From contig CAILYI010000127.1 in the NCBI GenBank assembly GCA_903838415.1, positions 1 through 33,074 on the forward strand: a stretch of DNA of 33,074 nt. Direction: 5' to 3'. Positions 1 through 8,170 of the stretch are shown here, piece by piece. The notes beneath the pieces are model-generated. The model had not been told where the DNA came from. It did not search any database and saw only the letters and a program-made list of their open reading frames with translations. The position numbers were made by a program, and so were the translations under genes. Origin of the DNA: an uncultured Anaerolineae bacterium (GTDB taxonomy: Bacteria > Chloroflexota > Anaerolineae > Anaerolineales > Villigracilaceae). Each line of letters starts with the position of its first letter. The stretch's first letter is position 1.

Positions 1-100
1 CCGTATCCATCTGACGTCCCTGGATCTTCCCGCTTTTGAACCACCGGAAGGCGGTGCGATAGGAGACACCTACGCGGCGAGCATAAACGCTAAGTTTCAT
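1..100 (-). CDS. tnpA: IS607-type serine recombinase (TnpA), N-terminal fragment cut by window edge
   Basis: The reverse strand starts with ATG at 98-100 and reads 33 codons off the window edge. The peptide begins MKLSVYARRVGVSYRTAFRW and continues with a FKSGKIQG segment. This is the MerR-like helix-turn-helix that opens IS607-family TnpA serine recombinases, where the HTH precedes the resolvase catalytic domain. The catalytic serine domain would lie outside the window, so activity cannot be judged. There is no strong ribosome site, only a GAG about 11 nt upstream. A TTGACA hexamer lies on the minus strand at 130-135 but has no good -10 partner. The 72 nt between this gene and the threonine synthase fusion (101-172) hold nothing else I can support. 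The element end cannot be placed. Confidence 0.72.
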   Translation of the reverse strand, partial: MKLSVYARRVGVSYRTAFRWFKSGKIQGRQMDT

Positions 101-172
101 GTCGATATCTCAAAACGTAAGTGCTAAATTGTCAATGTTTGTGCATGAACCGAATAATTGAATTCGATACCG

Positions 173-1846
173 CTAATGGATGAGTGCCTTAACTTCTTCC
201 AGAAATTCGTCACTCATGAAGTCACCTTTTTGCAGCAAGGCCTGAATCTGCCCTTGCAAACGGCTTTTTTCTTCAGAAGTGAGCTCTTTCGCAGTTGAAA
301 CAATGACCGGAATCTGGGCCGTGTCGGAATTTGAACGGAGTGCATCGAGCACGGCGAATCCGTCCATTTCTGGCATCATCAGGTCAAGGATGAGCAGGTC
401 GGGGTGTTCGCGCTGCACGAGTTCAAGCCCGTCCATGCCGTTGCTGGCTTCAAAAATGGTGAAATCTCCCTGCGACTGCAGAATTCGACGCACCAAGCGG
501 CGGGCATCGGCGGTATCGTCGATAATCGCCACGCGCGGAAAACGATCCGGGGCGACTCGATTCAAGGCAGCCAGCAAGCCTTCTTCTTCCTGGGCGGGTT
601 TTTGATCCTGCGGCAAGACAACGTCACGCGTCCAGCCGTTGCCGAGCACAAGCGGCTCGGCCGGCATGGTATGACCGGTGCAATTGACGACCACGACGTC
701 GGTTGGCTTGATTATCCCCGCGTGGATGAGCTTGAAAAGACCGGCAAAGGCTGCTGCTGCAGCCGGTTCGCTGGAAATCCCTTCCATTTTTGCCAGTACG
801 TGCATGGCGCGAAAGGCTTCTTCATCGGTCACACTTTCAAAAAGGCCTCCGTCATTCTGCATTTGCTTTCGCAGAAACTGATAGGAGCGACCGGGAGTGC
901 CGGTGGCCAGTGTCTCGATGTGGGTTTTGGGGTTTTTGACAGGGGCGGCTTCTTCCAAATTTAGCTTCCAGGCCTGCACCATTGGTGCGCAGCCTTCCGC
1001 CTGGATGGCGATCATGCCGGGAACTTTATCAATTATTCCCATTTGTTTCATTTCGCGGAATCCCTTGGCCACGCCGATCACGCCCAATCCGCCGCTGATT
1101 GCCTGGATATACCAATCCGGGGTACGCCAGCGAAGTTGACCTGGTAGCGTTCCTTCACGCGGGCCTAGTTCTTCGGTCAATTGTTCGGCGATTTCGTAGG
1201 CGATGGTTTTCATGCCTTCCACGGCGGTGACGGCGCGCGCGCCTGTATCGTGAAACAGCCCGCGCTTTTCAGCAAATTCAGCTGCAATTTGCTTGACCTG
1301 ATCATACGATCCGGTCACTTTGATCACCTGGCTGCCGTAGAGCGCGATTTCGCGCATCTTGACCTCCGGCACCAGACTGGTGACAAAAGCCCATAACTTG
1401 ATTCCGGCCCGGGCGGCGTAAGCGGAGTTGGCGATTGCCACGTTTCCCGTTGAGGCGGCTACCATTTCGGTCAGCCCGGCTTCTTTTATTGTGGAAATGG
1501 TCAGCGCGGCCTGGCGGTCTTTGAAAGAGGCGGTTGGACCCTGGCGCTCATCCTTGATATAGATGTTCATATTTCCGAGCATCATGCCCATGTTCACTGC
1601 GCGGATCAGCGGCGTGCCGCCTTCGCCCATGAATAACTCCGGGATGGGATTCTTGATTGGCAGAACTTCGCGGTAGCGCCACAAATTAAAGCGGCGCCTG
1701 GGTAATTCTTGCGCCAGCGCCCGGGCTGCTTGCTCAAAATCATAGACCACTTCGCGCCATTGACTGTTGCATTGGGGGCAATTGTTGGAAAGCGGATGGT
1801 AGACAACTTCATGCCCGCAATCTGTGCAGCGAATGATAAAGGACAT
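173..1846 (-). CDS. thrC: Threonine synthase-like PLP enzyme fused to a C-terminal response-regulator receiver domain
   Basis: The 557-residue product has three parts. Residues 7-26 form a zinc-ribbon-like motif (C7, C10, C23, C26). Residues ~30-415 are a fold-type II PLP enzyme of the threonine synthase family, with GTPLI near 77, the presumed Schiff-base lysine K109 in SFKDR, an ASTGN motif and a C-terminal VVVNCTGH segment. Residues ~437-555 are a receiver with the acidic pair in IIDD, the phospho-acceptor D488 in LILDLMMPEMDG, a Ser/Thr in VIVSTA and a lysine in LLQKG. Threonine synthase converts O-phosphohomoserine to threonine in the cytosol. I chose the ATG at 1844-1846 because it has a GGAG site 6 nt upstream and begins at the zinc ribbon. 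An ATG further upstream would run into the kinase gene and add a basic, family-unlike 58 residues. The gene starts 11 nt after the hybrid kinase, so it is probably co-transcribed. That the receiver controls catalysis is inference. Confidence 0.9.
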   Translation of the reverse strand: MSFIIRCTDCGHEVVYHPLSNNCPQCNSQWREVVYDFEQAARALAQELPRRRFNLWRYREVLPIKNPIPELFMGEGGTPLIRAVNMGMMLGNMNIYIKDERQGPTASFKDRQAALTISTIKEAGLTEMVAASTGNVAIANSAYAARAGIKLWAFVTSLVPEVKMREIALYGSQVIKVTGSYDQVKQIAAEFAEKRGLFHDTGARAVTAVEGMKTIAYEIAEQLTEELGPREGTLPGQLRWRTPDWYIQAISGGLGVIGVAKGFREMKQMGIIDKVPGMIAIQAEGCAPMVQAWKLNLEEAAPVKNPKTHIETLATGTPGRSYQFLRKQMQNDGGLFESVTDEEAFRAMHVLAKMEGISSEPAAAAAFAGLFKLIHAGIIKPTDVVVVNCTGHTMPAEPLVLGNGWTRDVVLPQDQKPAQEEEGLLAALNRVAPDRFPRVAIIDDTADARRLVRRILQSQGDFTIFEASNGMDGLELVQREHPDLLILDLMMPEMDGFAVLDALRSNSDTAQIPVIVSTAKELTSEEKSRLQGQIQALLQKGDFMSDEFLEEVKALIH

Positions 1847-1857
1847 ACTTTCTCCGA

Positions 1858-4800
1858 TTAGCGCGATTCCAGGCGTTTTAGCGCGATTTCGAGCGTTTTG
1901 AAAAGATCTTCTTCTTTGAGCGCTGCTTTTTGGAGCAGATGTTGGCCGAAGTTTTCGAGTTGTGTTTTTTGTTCCGGATCCAAATCCATGCCGCTGACAA
2001 CCATCACCGGCAGGTTGCATAGGTCAGACGAATTCCGCAGCCGTTCAAGGATGGCAAACCCGTTCAATCCGGGCATGAACAAGTCCAGGATGACGGCGTG
2101 GGGTTTTTGGGTGGTCAGAATCTCCCAACCTTTTTCTCCGCCCTCGGCCAGAATTGGATGAAATTTGCCGTGCTCCGACAGGATGATTTCCATCAAGCGC
2201 AGATCTTCGGGCGAGTCGTCGATGATGAGCACATCTTTGATGTCGCCCCCGCCATTCAGGCGATTAAGCGCCAGAATCAGGTCATCTTCCATGACAGGTT
2301 TGACGAGATAATCTGCCGCGCCGAGGCTGAAGCCTTTTTCCTCTTCTTCCACGATGCTGCACAGAATGACCGGGATATTCCGGGTTTCGGGGTCGCTCTT
2401 CAGCTGCTCCAAAATCGCCCAGCCGTCCATTTCCGGCATCATGACATCGAGCGTAATGGCATAAGGCTTGATGCGTCTGGCCATATCCCGGGCTGTGACG
2501 GGGTTGGATGCCGAGACCACCTCGAAACCTTGCGGTTGCAAATAGCGCTTGTACAGGTTGATGATCTGTGGATCGTCATCCACGCACAGAATGGTGCGAT
2601 TATTATTATCTATCTGCACCGGACGGGGTTGCTGGAAAATCGGCAGCGTGAAATAGAAGGTGCTGCCCTGTCCGATCTCGCTGTTTACGCCGATTTCTCC
2701 GCCGTGCATGTCGATCAGTTTTCGGCAAATGGATAGCCCCAGGCCTGTGCCGCCGGTTTTCCGTGTGGGAGAAGCATCCACTTGCGAGAAAGCCAGGAAT
2801 AATTTCGCCTGATCCTCGAGCTTAATGCCAGAGCCCGTATCATTTACGCTGACCAGCAGTTCCTGCCTGTCATTTGCGCCCAATTGGATTTTGGCGGATA
2901 CCGTTATAAAGCCCGTCTCAGTAAATTTGGTCGCGTTTGAAATCAGGTTAAGCAGCACCTGCCGTATCCGGATTGAATCGGCGCGTACCGTGGGCAGGTC
3001 GGGTTCAAGTTCCAATTTAAATTCGATCGGTTTATCTTTAACCAAGCCCGCCGTCGTTGCAAGCACGCTGTTGATGATATCGGCAATGTTAAGTTCTTCC
3101 ACGGAAAGTTCCATCTTTCCGGCGTCGATCTTCGATAGGTCGAGAATATCGTTAATCAAGCCCAGCAAGTGCTGCCCTGAATTGTAAATAGCGCTTAAAT
3201 CCTGCTGCTGTGGCTCGCTGATTGGGCCGTCGATACCTTTGAGAATTACTCGCGAAAAGCCGATGATTGAATTCAGCGGGGTGCGTAGCTCATGGGACAT
3301 ATTCGCCAGGAATTGACTCTTCAGGCGGTCGACTTCGCGCATTTCGGCCACAGCTTTTTGAGCCAAATCGTAGGAATTGGCATTGTCAAACGCCACGGCG
3401 ATCTGGTCTGCCAGCGTTTCGAGCACTGCCACATCTTCCGCGTGGAATGAATCAACTTCCTTGGCGTGGATATCCAGCGCTCCAATCATACGCGAACCTA
3501 TTTTTAACGGAATTCCCAATTCGGCGCGGGTTTCAGCCAGCAACGGATTCTGTCGTTGGGCGGGCTCCAGCAGCGTATTATTAACAATTACGGTATTCCC
3601 ATTAGCGGTCACATTCCCAATGAGCGATTTTGATCCAACTGCCAGGGAATGTTTGATGGCCTTCATTTCCCGGCCCACTTTCCCGGTGCCCTCGCGTAAA
3701 ACAGCATTAAATCCAGATTCGTCGATCGTGTAGATCGATACAAAGTAATAGCCAAAGCGTGACCGGATTAAATCAACCGTGCGGTTGAGTAATATATCCA
3801 GATCCAAAGTGGAAGTTACCAGGCGGCTGACTTCGGCGGCGGTGGCCAGGTATTCATTTTGCCGCCTCAGTATTTCCTCGTTACGCTGAAGCGCCTCTTC
3901 GGCTTTTTTGCTCTCAGTCACATCGCGCGCCACCCAGAACACTTCGTTTTCATTAATCCTGGAAAGGCTGGCATCGAACCAGACGGTCTGCTCGTTAATA
4001 ACCAGTGGATATTGGAGTCTGACCGTTTCGCCAGTTTCGAGGGCCTGATGAATTGCGTTTCGAAAAGGCCGCGATGTATTTTCCGGCAAAATTTCATCCA
4101 TTCGCCGCCCCAGCAGATCATCAGCCGGGCGAAAGAGTAAGGATGGATTGGTCGGTGCAATGCGCTTATAGCGGGTATCTTTGTCAATGACCATGATCAC
4201 ATCGGACATGGCTGAAAACAGGCTGCGGAGATCCGCTTCAGACTGTTCAGTTTGCTGAAATAAGCGCGCATTTTGGATGGCGGCTGAAATTTGATTGGAA
4301 ATATTCTCGAGCAGCGCCACATCTTCTTGGGAATAGGCTGAAAATCCAAGACTTTGAACGGAAAGACAGCCGATCGTCTTTTGCCCCAGCTTTAATGGAA
4401 TGTACAGCAAGGAACCGGATGCCTGGGAATCCTTTCCGGCAGCTTGCCGATCTTCTTTCGGAATGTCTGTTTCAAGCGGGACGGGAAAAACCTGAAAAGT
4501 TTTCCCGGTCAGGATGGTTTTACCGGTGTAATTGTCGTAGTCAATCGCGGAAGCGGGCTTGGCTGAATAGTTGCCCTGGTCGATAGCCAGGGGAAATTCC
4601 ACCATGCCGGTTTTTTCATTGTGGAGCCCCACCCAAAAAGCATCGACCGGCATCAGGTTTCGAATTTCCTGATACGCGGCATCCAGCACTTGCTTTAGCT
4701 CGATTTGCTCCGACACGGCCCGGACGATATTATTCAGCGTGGATAATTCACTGGAGCGTTTCCTGGTTTCCTCAAAAAGGCGGGCATTCTGCATTCCCGA

Positions 4801-5673
4801 ACCGATTTGGGTTGCCAGCGTGCTCATAATGGACAGATCAGCCTCGCTAAAAAAGTCCACCTGATCCGACTGAACATTGAAGACACCCAATAAGCGATCA
4901 CCTGAAAGGATGGGGATTGACATGGCTGACATGACGTCCGGCAGCATTGGGTTTGCCTGCCAGTCCGGGTCGGCGTGTACGTTATTCGCAACGACCGGTT
5001 TTCTTTCCCGGGCGACTTTTGCGATGCTCGAATCGCTGGTAATTATGTCGATTTCATTTTCTCCGTGCGCCCCTTCGTGCAGGCCGCTCTCTCTCCAGCC
5101 GCAAGCTATCACGCTCAATATCCGGCCACTTTTATCCGGCAAAAAAACATGGGCATGGTAAAGCCCAAAACGTTGTTGAGTCAACCGAACGGCAGTTTCG
5201 AGGAGCATCTGCAAATCCAGAATGGAGGAAATGCTCGTTGCGATTTCGGCAACCGCGCTCATTTGCTGGGCGGATTTTTGCGTTTCACCAAATAAATGCG
5301 CATTCCGCAAAGCCAACCCGAGTTGATCGGTAATTTGCCGGACAAGTGCCTGGTCATCTTCATTCCACTTTTGCGGCGCTTCTTTTTCAAGCTGGATTAA
5401 TTTCCAATCTTCGCCCGAAGGAAAGGGAACGGACATGTAAGTAGAAGTGGACCCCGGACCGGCCTCCGCCACAGTGACATTGGATGGTTTTCCCAGGCTG
5501 GTAGGGGAGAGCGATCCCGTTCCCCTCGATTTCCTGACCGGGGCGGCGGGTGACGCGAAATCGGGAGCGGTCTGCTCCTTTTTATTTGCCGCGTCAGCTT
5601 CTTTTTGTTCGGTTTCTCGAATCGCGGAAAATAATTTGTCGAGGCGGTTGTGGATTTTTTTATTGCTGGACAT
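1858..5673 (-). CDS. Hybrid sensor histidine kinase, GAF-GAF-PAS-GAF-HisKA-HATPase-REC-REC
   Basis: The 1271-residue protein has no membrane segment. A low-complexity N-terminus (~1-75) leads into the C-terminal half of a GAF domain (~76-130). Then come GAF (~138-298), GAF (~310-470), PAS (~480-590) and GAF (~608-765). The dimerisation domain carries the H-box SQFLANMSHELRTPLN with phospho-acceptor H794. The ATPase domain has N box NLISNATKF, G1 VNDTGSGI and G2 GTGLGLSI near 976. Two receivers follow, with acceptors D1076 (LDVMMPEMDG) and D1197 (LDLFMPGLNG). It is the only kinase in the cluster and is therefore the likely phosphate source for the five receivers. Its start overlaps the ParA gene by 14 nt, with AGGAG about 10 nt upstream, which suggests translational coupling. 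The ligands of the GAF domains cannot be read from sequence. Confidence 0.93.
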   Translation of the reverse strand: MSSNKKIHNRLDKLFSAIRETEQKEADAANKKEQTAPDFASPAAPVRKSRGTGSLSPTSLGKPSNVTVAEAGPGSTSTYMSVPFPSGEDWKLIQLEKEAPQKWNEDDQALVRQITDQLGLALRNAHLFGETQKSAQQMSAVAEIATSISSILDLQMLLETAVRLTQQRFGLYHAHVFLPDKSGRILSVIACGWRESGLHEGAHGENEIDIITSDSSIAKVARERKPVVANNVHADPDWQANPMLPDVMSAMSIPILSGDRLLGVFNVQSDQVDFFSEADLSIMSTLATQIGSGMQNARLFEETRKRSSELSTLNNIVRAVSEQIELKQVLDAAYQEIRNLMPVDAFWVGLHNEKTGMVEFPLAIDQGNYSAKPASAIDYDNYTGKTILTGKTFQVFPVPLETDIPKEDRQAAGKDSQASGSLLYIPLKLGQKTIGCLSVQSLGFSAYSQEDVALLENISNQISAAIQNARLFQQTEQSEADLRSLFSAMSDVIMVIDKDTRYKRIAPTNPSLLFRPADDLLGRRMDEILPENTSRPFRNAIHQALETGETVRLQYPLVINEQTVWFDASLSRINENEVFWVARDVTESKKAEEALQRNEEILRRQNEYLATAAEVSRLVTSTLDLDILLNRTVDLIRSRFGYYFVSIYTIDESGFNAVLREGTGKVGREMKAIKHSLAVGSKSLIGNVTANGNTVIVNNTLLEPAQRQNPLLAETRAELGIPLKIGSRMIGALDIHAKEVDSFHAEDVAVLETLADQIAVAFDNANSYDLAQKAVAEMREVDRLKSQFLANMSHELRTPLNSIIGFSRVILKGIDGPISEPQQQDLSAIYNSGQHLLGLINDILDLSKIDAGKMELSVEELNIADIINSVLATTAGLVKDKPIEFKLELEPDLPTVRADSIRIRQVLLNLISNATKFTETGFITVSAKIQLGANDRQELLVSVNDTGSGIKLEDQAKLFLAFSQVDASPTRKTGGTGLGLSICRKLIDMHGGEIGVNSEIGQGSTFYFTLPIFQQPRPVQIDNNNRTILCVDDDPQIINLYKRYLQPQGFEVVSASNPVTARDMARRIKPYAITLDVMMPEMDGWAILEQLKSDPETRNIPVILCSIVEEEEKGFSLGAADYLVKPVMEDDLILALNRLNGGGDIKDVLIIDDSPEDLRLMEIILSEHGKFHPILAEGGEKGWEILTTQKPHAVILDLFMPGLNGFAILERLRNSSDLCNLPVMVVSGMDLDPEQKTQLENFGQHLLQKAALKEEDLFKTLEIALKRLESR

Positions 5674-6424
5674 AATCCATCAACTCCTGTGCCAGGAAGC
5701 GATACTGATGCGAGCCCCGGCTGTTGGGGCGATACTGAGTGATGGGAACACCGATGATTGGGCTTTCCCGCAGGCGGGTATCCACTTCAATGACGGTATC
5801 AAAGAGTCCAATGCCGAAAGTTTGCTGTAATTGCTCCCTGATCGTGCGGTGTGTGCGATTGCGTTGATCCAACAGCGTAATCAGGATGCGATAAGCCAGG
5901 CTGGGATTGGTTTCTTTGCGGATGCGTCGGATGAGAGTCATCATGTTGCGCAGCGCATAAGCTGAAAAATATTCCGCCTGCGTTGGAATGATGAGCAAAT
6001 CTGCCGCTGTCAGCGCGTTGATGGTAAGCGCGCCCATTGAAGGCGGACAATCCAGGATGATGAAATCATAGCCAAGTTTCTTTTCCAGGAAAGCATTTTT
6101 TAGGATTTGCGTATGGTTCGAGCGAACGCGTAAGAGATGTTCCGCCTCGGCAATGCGCGGATTCGAAGGGATAATGTCCATGCGGACCGTATAGGTTTTG
6201 CGGATGGCCTCCGAAACACTTAATTCATTCAGCAGAATATCGCCGCTGTGGTTTTTCGTTTCTGCTGGCTCGATGCCGTTTGCCAGCGTGAGATTACCCT
6301 GCGGATCCAGATCTACCAGCAGGATATTCTTGCCGGTTTCTGCGAGCGCTGCGCCCAACGAATAAGAGGTGGTCGTTTTTGCGACCCCGCCTTTTTCATT
6401 TGAAATTGCAATCACATAAGCCAT
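5660..6424 (-). CDS. ParA/Soj-family ATPase
   Basis: The 254-residue protein begins with the deviant Walker A motif KGGVAKTTTS, with signature lysine K11 and P-loop lysine K16. It has the Walker A' strand LLVDLDPQGN (~36-45) and Walker B FIILDCPPSMGAL (~115-128). Length and motifs fit ParA/Soj ATPases, which form ATP-dependent dimers on the nucleoid and position DNA or protein cargo. No parB gene or parS-like site is adjacent. Instead the gene sits 3 nt after a membrane GAF sensor and overlaps the kinase start by 14 nt. Orphan ParA-like proteins are known to position chemotaxis arrays and other assemblies, so a role in placing the sensory complex is plausible but inferred. A plasmid or chromosome partition role is less likely in this context. 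Confidence 0.9.
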   Translation of the reverse strand: MAYVIAISNEKGGVAKTTTSYSLGAALAETGKNILLVDLDPQGNLTLANGIEPAETKNHSGDILLNELSVSEAIRKTYTVRMDIIPSNPRIAEAEHLLRVRSNHTQILKNAFLEKKLGYDFIILDCPPSMGALTINALTAADLLIIPTQAEYFSAYALRNMMTLIRRIRKETNPSLAYRILITLLDQRNRTHRTIREQLQQTFGIGLFDTVIEVDTRLRESPIIGVPITQYRPNSRGSHQYRFLAQELMDYVQQ

Positions 6425-6427
6425 CGG

Positions 6428-8128
6428 CTAATCCTTCTCCTGGCTTTGTGGAGGCGCATAATCGGCAACATGCGCCTCCTTGACGTTCAAGGCTTGTTTG
6501 AGTTCATTCAAGGCAATCTGGATCATTTCGTTTGGATCATTTGTGGAGCGGATTTTCGAGGTGATGTCGGAGACGGTGCGCTCACGTTCAGCGCGTTTCT
6601 GCGCTTCCATGTAAAGACGCGCATTTTCCAGGGCAAACGAAAGTCGTTCCACGATGGATTGATAGGGGCGAATTTCCGCTTCGCTCCACGGATGAGTCCG
6701 CCCGGGCTGGCGAATGTTGAGTGACCCCAAGATTTGTCCGCGGAGTTTGATCGGTATCGGCAGCACTTCGTTGCTCGGTGTGGCCATTTGTGGCATTTCT
6801 TCGACATTTACTGGCTCAATTTTCCCATTTGAATAGCGATAGCCGTTTATGGTATTTTGACGGCCAATTTCGCGCCAACCTGCTTTTGCCGATTGGATAT
6901 AATTATTTTGCGCTTCAACGAGGGCGGCCTGTGTTTCTCCGAAAAGTCGCGCATTCTGAACGGCGATACTGATTTGGTTCGAAAGCAGGCTTAGGATTTT
7001 AATATCTTCATCGGAAAACGCGGTTGTTTGGCTGCTGTGGATATCCAATAATCCGATTATTTTATCGCTGGCCATCAGAGGGAAGGTCAATTCCGCGCGA
7101 GTTTCGGGGAAATCGGGGTTGGTGAAAAATCTGGCTGTTTCGCCTGCGTTCATGGTAATGCGCGGCAACCCCGAGTCAATCACGGATCTGATAATTTCAT
7201 TCGCGCTGATGCTTATTCGAGGATTTTTGTCCAGCAAATGCTTGCCATCCTGGCTGTCAGTTGCCAGCCAGAGCACATGTTCCTGATCGGCATCGAGCAG
7301 AGAAATCCCAACATGAGCATAATCAAATGCTGCGCGGACACGCCCGGCAATCTCTTGGAGTAAATCTTCGAGGTTTTTGATAGGCGAAACCGAGAGATTG
7401 ATCTCTGAAATCGTTTGCAGCCTGGCAGCGCGCGCTATCAGGGTCTCATTCGCCAGCTTTAGATTAGCTGTGCGGTCATTGACCTGATTTTCCAGTTCCA
7501 CAGCCAGGGCATTGAGTTCCAGCTTCAGGTTGTCAATTTCCAACTTGTTTGCCTTCGATTGGCGGATAGTCTCGTTAAGATTGTGCCATGCGAGCGTCAC
7601 GAGTGTGACTGATGAAAAAATTATGGTGATTTGGGTAACCCAACTGCTGGCAGCGGCATCCTTCAGCATATTTCCTGCCCCGGATAATCCCAGGTTTTGC
7701 AGGCTAATCAAGACGAGGCTTGCAAAAACTCCCAGGATTGCCGCGCCAATCACAGCTTGTAGTTCCAACAATAAGCCCGCCGTCAGCGAGATGGTAATCA
7801 GCGCTGCGTTCTCGGGGGCAAAAACACCGCCAGAAAAAGCGGATACGCTGACCATTCCTAAAAATATGACGGTTACCACCACGTAGCGGATTGGTTTTAC
7901 CTGGCCCCGATGTGTTGAATAAACAAGCAAAAGATATAAAAGGACAAGCATTCCGAGCACAATAAGCGAAGAAATCTTACCATCCGTTGCAAAAGTGCCG
8001 AAGGCCACGCAAACAAAGATGGCGATGCCGGCCCAAAGGCTGATGTTCAAAGCCCGGGTCGCATATTTCTTTTCAGCAGCATTTTCAATTTCAGATGGCG
8101 AAAGTATTCTTTTAATGATTTCGAACAT
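6428..8128 (-). CDS. Six-TM membrane protein with GAF domain and degenerate second GAF, no output domain
   Basis: The 566-residue protein has about six membrane segments (~29-47, 52-72, 80-97, 105-122, 125-143, 163-181). A charged coiled-coil linker (~185-235) carries an ENQVNDRTANLKLANETL-like signalling helix. A full GAF domain (~238-400) follows, then a second GAF-like module (~415-515) that keeps only the PIKLRGQILGSLNI strand pair and the ALENARLYMEA helix. It ends with the opening helix and strand of a further GAF (~525-560). No kinase, cyclase, GGDEF, EAL or methyl-accepting module is present. The start is supported by AAAGG 5 nt upstream. The gene is 42 nt downstream of the 927-residue sensor and 3 nt upstream of the ParA gene. 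It is probably an accessory sensor for the hybrid kinase. Confidence 0.85.
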   Translation of the reverse strand: MFEIIKRILSPSEIENAAEKKYATRALNISLWAGIAIFVCVAFGTFATDGKISSLIVLGMLVLLYLLLVYSTHRGQVKPIRYVVVTVIFLGMVSVSAFSGGVFAPENAALITISLTAGLLLELQAVIGAAILGVFASLVLISLQNLGLSGAGNMLKDAAASSWVTQITIIFSSVTLVTLAWHNLNETIRQSKANKLEIDNLKLELNALAVELENQVNDRTANLKLANETLIARAARLQTISEINLSVSPIKNLEDLLQEIAGRVRAAFDYAHVGISLLDADQEHVLWLATDSQDGKHLLDKNPRISISANEIIRSVIDSGLPRITMNAGETARFFTNPDFPETRAELTFPLMASDKIIGLLDIHSSQTTAFSDEDIKILSLLSNQISIAVQNARLFGETQAALVEAQNNYIQSAKAGWREIGRQNTINGYRYSNGKIEPVNVEEMPQMATPSNEVLPIPIKLRGQILGSLNIRQPGRTHPWSEAEIRPYQSIVERLSFALENARLYMEAQKRAERERTVSDITSKIRSTNDPNEMIQIALNELKQALNVKEAHVADYAPPQSQEKD

Positions 8129-8148
8129 GTCTACCTTTTCTTTGGCGC

Positions 8149-8166
8149 CTTCAACATGCCTTGAAG
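8149..8166 (-). repeat. Small intergenic hairpin between two GAF sensor genes
   Basis: A perfect 6-bp inverted repeat, CTTCAA and TTGAAG around a 6-nt loop, lies just after the stop of the 927-residue sensor and 20 nt before the next start codon. No T-tract follows on the minus strand, so it is not a terminator. It may be mRNA structure or chance. Confidence 0.35.
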
Positions 8167-8170
8167 TTGT

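Noticed and set aside
1847..2020. N-terminal extension of the threonine synthase fusion by 58 residues
   Set aside because: It lies inside the kinase gene's receiver-coding end, is basic and low in family character, and the ATG at 1844-1846 has a good ribosome site and begins at the zinc ribbon.
2098..2736. 212-codon plus-strand open frame within the hybrid kinase
   Set aside because: It covers the receivers and ATPase domain of the kinase in antisense and has no family pattern.
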